In this document: one piece after another, positions 55,125-64,000 of the stretch | Numbering within the stretch: position 1 is the first letter of the stretch | How the letters are laid out: every line of letters begins with the position of its first letter | Origin: Rhodocyclaceae bacterium | GTDB taxonomy: Bacteria > Pseudomonadota > Gammaproteobacteria > Burkholderiales > Rhodocyclaceae | Direction of reading: 5' to 3' | Assembly (NCBI GenBank): GCA_020445745.1 | Contig: JAGRGB010000034.1 | Location: 1 to 64,000, forward strand | DNA: 64,000 nucleotides | Notes under the pieces: model-generated | Seen by the model: only the letters and a program-made list of their open reading frames with translations | The model's database searches: none | What the model was told of the DNA's origin: nothing | Position numbers and translations under genes: made by a program

Positions 55125-56582
55125 ATGCCACCGCCGTCCCAAACGAATTGTCATTCATGCCAGCAGCCGATCAGACCCGGCTCGAAATTCTGTCCGTTGT
55201 GCGGTGCTGCACAGGAGTCGACGATACCCTGCCCCGCCTGCCATGCGCCGGTCGTCGAAGGGAGGGCGTTCTGTCCCCAGTGTGGCGCCACGCTGGCCGG
55301 CGAGTCGGGTGAAGCGGAGGGGAGCACCGACGGCGACGACCTGACGCGCCTGTTCATTCCCGGCGACGGCGACGAGGTGATCGATCAATCAGATGCGGAC
55401 TTCCCGGATGCGCGGGATCGTCGGCCCGACGATCTGCTCGACGGCTGGGAGGAGCCGGTTACCGAGATGTTTCTCGAGAGCAACTGGCAGCCGGAAGGCG
55501 GACTGAGCGATCTGGCGAGGCAGATCGACGCGGACACCAATCCGACGCTGCCAGCCGGGGAAGCCGCCGCCCCACCCGACCCGGCCCCGCCGCCATCACC
55601 ATCGCCAACGTCGCCGGCACGCGATGACCAGCCATTCCCGGATTCGGTCCCGATCCAGCCGACCTCCGACAAGGACCTGGAAAGGACGGTGATCATGCGC
55701 TCGGGCTTCGGCTTGCCGCCCGAGGCGCCGGCGGGCGAGGCACCGCTGCCCGAATCGGATGACCAATCCACCGGTTCCGCCGAATGGGGTGCCGAAACGG
55801 TCCGCTACAGTGCGGAAGCCCTGCAGCAAGAGCGGGACGCGTTGGCGCCGGCGCCCGCCTCCCCCGGGCCACCGCGGCGCCTGGCGATGCTTGCAGTGAT
55901 CGTCGTCGTCGCGCTCGCAGGCCTGCTCTATTGGTGGTACGCCGGCGATGACGGAACACCGCCGAGCGCGGCACCCGATGCGACCGCGACAGGCGGCGAC
56001 ACGACGCCCGCGATCGCCCAGCCCGAGCCGCCCGCGGCACCGGCGGCTGCGCCCGCCGACGAGCCGGTGCAGCCGCCGGCGCTGCAGGCCGACACGCCGG
56101 CGATCCCCGCCGACGTGACCGCGCCCGGCGGGATCGTGGCGCCACAGATCGCCGACGGCGATCCATTGCCACCCGCAGACGCCACCGATCTCGGTGAACC
56201 GGCGGGCGACGACGGATCGGAAACCGCCGACGACATCGCGGCACCGATTGCCGAGCCAGAGCCGGCGCCGGCTGCGGCTCCGGAACCGGCTCCCGCTCCC
56301 AAGCCCAGGCCGCGCCCGAAGCCGCGCCCGAAACCGATCGCGAAGCCGGCACCCGTGCCTACTCCGCCGCCGCCACCGCCGACGGAGCCGCTGCCCGCCA
56401 CCGAGCCAGTGCCGCCACCACCTGCGCTACCCGCCTGGCAGCGCCAGTTGCGCGAGGAACTGGCGGTCTGCGACCGCAAGTCGTTCTTCACCAAGGCCAT
56501 CTGTCGCGAGAAGGTGCGGTGGCAATATTGCGCGCCGGATCGCTGGGATACGGTGCCCGAATGCGAGGTGAGCGGCCAGTGA
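55125..56582 (+). CDS. Double zinc-ribbon membrane protein with Pro/Ala-rich spacer
   Basis: 485 residues. Two N-terminal zinc ribbons (CHSCQQPIRPGSKFCPLCG and CPACHAPVVEGRAFCPQCG) are followed by an acidic low-complexity region, one membrane helix (LAMLAVIVVVALAGLLYWWY), a long Ala/Pro/Lys periplasmic spacer and a small conserved C-terminal domain with three cysteines (ELAVCDRKSFFTKAICREKVRWQYC). The function is unknown. The layout, cytoplasmic metal-binding head and periplasmic tail, suggests a scaffold spanning the membrane. It overlaps the next gene (GTG in the stop), so both are translated together. Confidence 0.75.
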   Translation: MPPPSQTNCHSCQQPIRPGSKFCPLCGAAQESTIPCPACHAPVVEGRAFCPQCGATLAGESGEAEGSTDGDDLTRLFIPGDGDEVIDQSDADFPDARDRRPDDLLDGWEEPVTEMFLESNWQPEGGLSDLARQIDADTNPTLPAGEAAAPPDPAPPPSPSPTSPARDDQPFPDSVPIQPTSDKDLERTVIMRSGFGLPPEAPAGEAPLPESDDQSTGSAEWGAETVRYSAEALQQERDALAPAPASPGPPRRLAMLAVIVVVALAGLLYWWYAGDDGTPPSAAPDATATGGDTTPAIAQPEPPAAPAAAPADEPVQPPALQADTPAIPADVTAPGGIVAPQIADGDPLPPADATDLGEPAGDDGSETADDIAAPIAEPEPAPAAAPEPAPAPKPRPRPKPRPKPIAKPAPVPTPPPPPPTEPLPATEPVPPPPALPAWQRQLREELAVCDRKSFFTKAICREKVRWQYCAPDRWDTVPECEVSGQ

Positions 56583-57937
56583 GTTCCGCCCCGCCGGCGG
56601 GCCCGGAGGCGCACAGGATGGGCGCGACGGAACGTGGCCGTCAGCTGCTGGAGATCTCCGCCGGCGTGCTCGGCGGCGCCCTCGACGGCTTGCGCAGGCC
56701 GGTCGTGCCAGGTCTGCTGTTCGCCGGCCTGCTGGTTTTCGGAGTCGCCGTGGTTGCCGCCGATGCGCTGGCCATGATGGCCGAGTCGACGGTCGTCGCC
56801 GCGCTGTCGGGCCTACTGATCGCGCTGCTGGCGATGTCGGTGGCGAATGCGGCCGGGGTCGCGATGATGGACCGGGTCGGCGACCATCCGCGGCGATCGC
56901 TGCCGGCACTGCTGTTCGCCGGCGCTCGCGCGCTGGCCATGCTGATCGTCGTCGCGCTGATCACGACGGCGACCCTGCTGGCGTTCGCGTTGGCGGCGGC
57001 CGCGCTGTTGCGGGCATGCTGGTTGCCGATCGTCGGTCCCGTGCTCCTGGTCGTCTTGCTCCCGGCGCTGATCAGCGGCGCCGCGGTGCTGGTGGCGGGC
57101 GCGTTCGCAACGCTGCTGCTCGCCGCGCCGGCATTCTGGTCAGGCCAGTCGCTGCGCGCGGCGCTGACCGTAACGCTGGCGGGACTGCGGCGCAGGCCGA
57201 TCGAGATCCTGCTGGCGGTGCTGCTGCTGTTCTCGCTGGCCGCGTTGCTGAGCTTCGGCGTCGGAGTCTTCTACGCCGTCGGCAGCGCCATCGTCGCCGC
57301 TCTCGCGAGCGCCGTCGCCGGTGTCGAGATGGCCGCCACGCTGAGCGCCGATGATCTGTTCACAGCGATCGCTGCCGGTGAGGGGCAAGCGCTCGCGGCG
57401 GCCGCCGGCATGGGCATCCTGCTGCTGCTCGGCCTGACGGTGCCACTGGCGGCCCAGATCGGCGGCCTCTGTCACATCCATCGGATGCTCGGCGCGGCCC
57501 GACCCATGGCGGCGCGGCCTTCCGGCGCCGAGTCGCCGCATGTCCAACCGTCGCAGGCCGCGCCGACGGATGAAGGCCTGTCATCGACGCTGAAGACGGT
57601 GGCGCAGCCCCCGCAAGGCCGGCAGGCCGTGCCCGTCGTCGACGAGCGGCCGATACAGATCACGACCGAACCGTGCGAATCGGACCCGGTCGGACGACCG
57701 GCGGGCGAGGAAGCAGTGGCACGGCAGTCGCCGGTCGCCGATCCCGCAGCCCCACCGCCGGAATCTGATGCCGAGTTCATGGCTGCGGACGCCGGCCTCG
57801 AGGTAACCATGATCGTCATGCCCGGGCGCTGCCCCGCCTGTCACTCGGCGATCGAGAGCACCGACCAGTTCTGCGGCGAATGCGGGCACCGCCTGACGCA
57901 CGCGCAGCCGGATGCGACGGAAAGGAAAGACGGATGA
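56579..57937 (+). CDS. Polytopic membrane protein with C-terminal zinc ribbon
   Basis: 452 residues from GTG 56579 (ATG 56618 is an alternative). Six or seven hydrophobic helices occupy residues 25-300, for example VVPGLLFAGLLVFGVAVVAADALAMM and VGPVLLVVLLPALISGAAVLVAGAF. A hydrophilic region follows, ending in a zinc ribbon CPACHSAIESTDQFCGECG. The ribbon echoes those of the preceding gene, so the pair probably works together. I do not recognise a transporter family. The last 4 bp overlap the start of the ADP-ribosylglycohydrolase-like gene. Confidence 0.72.
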   Translation: MSSAPPAGPEAHRMGATERGRQLLEISAGVLGGALDGLRRPVVPGLLFAGLLVFGVAVVAADALAMMAESTVVAALSGLLIALLAMSVANAAGVAMMDRVGDHPRRSLPALLFAGARALAMLIVVALITTATLLAFALAAAALLRACWLPIVGPVLLVVLLPALISGAAVLVAGAFATLLLAAPAFWSGQSLRAALTVTLAGLRRRPIEILLAVLLLFSLAALLSFGVGVFYAVGSAIVAALASAVAGVEMAATLSADDLFTAIAAGEGQALAAAAGMGILLLLGLTVPLAAQIGGLCHIHRMLGAARPMAARPSGAESPHVQPSQAAPTDEGLSSTLKTVAQPPQGRQAVPVVDERPIQITTEPCESDPVGRPAGEEAVARQSPVADPAAPPPESDAEFMAADAGLEVTMIVMPGRCPACHSAIESTDQFCGECGHRLTHAQPDATERKDG

Positions 57938-59007
57938 CCAAACCGGACCTGGCAGACCGGGCCCGCGGTGCGTTGATGGGCGCCTTCATCGGCGACGCCC
58001 TGGCGCTCGGCCCCCACTGGTATTACGATCTCGACGAGTTGCGCCGCCGCTACGGCGAGTGGATCGACACATACACCGCGCCGCGCGACGATCACTACCA
58101 CGCCGGCCTTGCCGCCGGTGACGCCACCCAGGCCGGCTTGCTGCTGGATCTGACCGCGCGCTCGCTGGCCGACTGCGGCGATTACGACGAAGCCGACTTC
58201 TGCCGCCGCCTCGACAGCGAATTGTTTCCTTCGCTGGATGATTCGCCGATGGGCGGCCCGGGCGGCTATACCAACCAGTCGATCCGGGAATGCTGGCGCA
58301 AGCGGGTCGCCCAGGGCCTGCCGTGGGGCGAGTGTGGCGGCTCGGCCGACACCACCGAGGCCATCGAGCGCGCCATCGCGCTGGCTATCCGCTATGCCAG
58401 GGATCCGGCGCGGCTGGCGGCATCGACCGCCAGCAACACGATGCTGACCCAGACCGACGAGAGCATCGTGGCGATGAGCGTCGCGTTCTGCTCGGTCCTC
58501 GGACTGCTGGTCGCCGGCGCACCGCTGGACGCGCAGACCTCGCGGCGGCTGATGGCCCTGTGCAAGGACGGGCGCCTGCCCTTCCATACGGTGACTTCCG
58601 GCGTCGACCTGGAGGTGCCGGGCAGCGCGCCCGAGGCGTCCCGGGCCGGCCGCTTTTCATCGCCGGACGCGCTGCTGACACCGTCCTGCGTCGCCCGTGC
58701 CGCCACCGATCCGTCGATCCGCATCGAGCCGGCGTGGAAGGTATCGCTGGTGTACGGCATGCAGTGCGCGATCTATCACCAACTGCCGGCCGTCTACTAT
58801 CTGGCAGCGCGCTTTCGCGACGATTTCGAATCTGCGGTTTTGCATGCGGTGAACGGCGGCGGCCAGAATCTCTCGCGGGCGATGATGACCGGCGCACTGG
58901 TCGGCGCCCAGGTCGGCCTCGGCGCGATTCCGGCCCGCTTCGTCGACGGCCTCAGCGACGCCCGCCAACGGCTCGAGCTCGCCGAACGGCTGGCGGCCCA
59001 GGTGTGA
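57934..59007 (+). CDS. ADP-ribosylglycohydrolase (DraG/ARH-like) family protein
   Basis: 357 residues of the all-helical ARH fold: ARGALMGAFIGDALALGPHWYYD is the N-terminal GxxxGDALG metal/ADP-ribose motif, with GDATQAGLLLDLTARSL, GGPGGYTNQSI and a late VNGGGQNLSRAMMTGALVGAQVG providing the second metal site. Here Gln-Asn replaces the usual Asp-xD, so hydrolase activity should not be assumed. ARH enzymes remove ADP-ribose from Arg or Ser, or cleave related N-glycosides. It is translationally coupled to two zinc-ribbon membrane proteins, an unusual context. Confidence 0.8.
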   Translation: MTKPDLADRARGALMGAFIGDALALGPHWYYDLDELRRRYGEWIDTYTAPRDDHYHAGLAAGDATQAGLLLDLTARSLADCGDYDEADFCRRLDSELFPSLDDSPMGGPGGYTNQSIRECWRKRVAQGLPWGECGGSADTTEAIERAIALAIRYARDPARLAASTASNTMLTQTDESIVAMSVAFCSVLGLLVAGAPLDAQTSRRLMALCKDGRLPFHTVTSGVDLEVPGSAPEASRAGRFSSPDALLTPSCVARAATDPSIRIEPAWKVSLVYGMQCAIYHQLPAVYYLAARFRDDFESAVLHAVNGGGQNLSRAMMTGALVGAQVGLGAIPARFVDGLSDARQRLELAERLAAQV

Positions 59008-59097
59008 TCCCACACCGAAATTTCCCTGCCCTGCGCCGTAAGGATACGTCGCCCGCCACAGTCCAATGACTGGAAACCGTCCCAGGAGAAGTCCGTC

Positions 59098-59547
59098 ATG
59101 AAGTTCCGAAGCCCGCTGTTGGCCGTGCTGCTGACCGTTCCGGTGCTCGCCAGCGCCGCCGATGGCCTGATCGTCGTCGAGAGCGCCCATCCGGTGGCCA
59201 CCACGATGGATCGGTTCGAAAAGTCCGCTGTCGGCAAGGGCATGAAGGTCTTCGCCCGCATCGACCACGCCGCCGGCGCGAACTCGATCGGCAGGGACAT
59301 GCGGCCCACCGAGCTGCTGATCTTCGGCAATCCCAAGGGCGGCACGCCCTTCATGGCGTGCGCGCAGAGCGTCGGGATCGACCTGCCCCTGAAGGCGCTG
59401 GTGTGGGAGGACGGTGCCGGCAAGGTCTGGCTCGGCTACAACGATCCGGTCTGGATCGCCGCACGCCACGACGCCGGCGACTGCCCGGTGACGGGCAACA
59501 TCGCCGCGGCACTGAAAGCCTTCGCCGAAGCGGCTACGGCACCCTGA
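59098..59547 (+). CDS. Exported DUF302 domain protein
   Basis: 149 residues with a signal peptide (MKFRSPLLAVLLTVPVLASA) and a DUF302 domain: VVESAHPVATTMDRFEKSAVGKGMKVFARIDHAAGA, ELLIFGNPKGGTPFMACAQSVGIDLPLKALVWEDGAGKVWLGYNDP. This family is widespread, periplasmic here, and its function is unknown. It follows the ADP-ribosylglycohydrolase-like gene after 90 bp and is convergent with gltD. A shared hairpin separates them. Confidence 0.9.
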   Translation: MKFRSPLLAVLLTVPVLASAADGLIVVESAHPVATTMDRFEKSAVGKGMKVFARIDHAAGANSIGRDMRPTELLIFGNPKGGTPFMACAQSVGIDLPLKALVWEDGAGKVWLGYNDPVWIAARHDAGDCPVTGNIAAALKAFAEAATAP

Positions 59548-59579
59548 GGGCAAGGCCGGAGCGGGCACTGTCAACGCAA

Positions 59580-59606
59580 ACGGCGACGGACACAGCCCGT
59601 CGCCGT
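59580..59606. terminator. Hairpin between DUF302 gene and gltD
   Basis: A perfect 10-bp stem ACGGCGACGG / CCGTCGCCGT with a 7-base loop. Read on the minus strand it is followed by TTGCGTTG, so it serves gltD best. Confidence 0.6.
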
Positions 59607-59626
59607 GCTGCGGCATAGGATCGCGA

Positions 59627-61087
<1,461 letters not shown>

Positions 61088-61088
61088 G

Positions 61089-64000
<2,912 letters not shown>

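Overview
The window is high-GC DNA with densely packed, strand-switching operons. It looks like a chromosomal segment of a metabolically versatile Pseudomonadota, most likely a betaproteobacterium of the Rhodocyclales/Azoarcus type. The basis is gene content: a tungsten aldehyde oxidoreductase of the three-subunit AorABC kind, PQQ-dependent alcohol oxidation genes with pedF and the PQQ-associated ABC genes, a fused acyl-CoA mutase, a TIGR02647 protein and gltBD. No rRNA, tRNA, CRISPR array, prophage or intact insertion sequence was seen. The taxonomic guess is inference only.

Layout. 1-5.6 kb: start of an icmF-type fused acyl-CoA mutase, a divergent AraC-type regulator, a hybrid histidine kinase with an OmpR-type response regulator, and a VOC protein. 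5.8-7.5 kb: an orphan two-partner-secretion transporter. 7.7-15.6 kb: a surface-glycan style cluster (WbqC-like, GT2, methyltransferase, ATP-grasp, metallophosphoesterase, ArnE-like, WecE-like aminotransferase, large membrane protein). 15.7-22.2 kb: an aldehyde oxidoreductase locus with its own moeB, a shortened moeA-like gene and a moaD-like gene. 22.5-33.6 kb: a rhodanese, a TIGR02647 protein, a sigma-54 activator, pedF, and a long minus-strand ABC-transporter/beta-propeller operon typical of PQQ-dependent catabolism, in which one ATPase gene is broken. 34-46 kb: a degenerate GGDEF protein, a second sigma-54 activator, and a five-gene run of large diheme c-type cytochromes plus a lipoprotein. 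46.6-55 kb: a small cytochrome c, a quinoprotein alcohol dehydrogenase with the lanthanide-type Asp pair, TonB, a NarX/NarL-like two-component pair and a NosR-like membrane ferredoxin. 55-64 kb: two zinc-ribbon membrane proteins, an ADP-ribosylglycohydrolase-like protein, a DUF302 protein and gltD/gltB (gltB runs off the window).

How it fits together. The most striking signal is regulatory. Sigma-54 (-24/-12) promoter matches stand before aorA, pedF, the ABC operon, the small cytochrome c gene and the quinoprotein dehydrogenase gene, with a weaker one before the moeA-like gene. Copies of an inverted repeat, best form TTGCTCCACATTGGAGCAA, stand roughly 70-300 bp upstream of most of them. Two AcoR-type sigma-54 activators are encoded in between. 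I infer one regulon that oxidises alcohols in the periplasm with a lanthanide PQQ enzyme and cytochromes c, then oxidises the aldehyde in the cytoplasm with a tungsten enzyme. The diheme cytochrome block lies inside this island but lacks a recognisable sigma-54 promoter, and its function is open.
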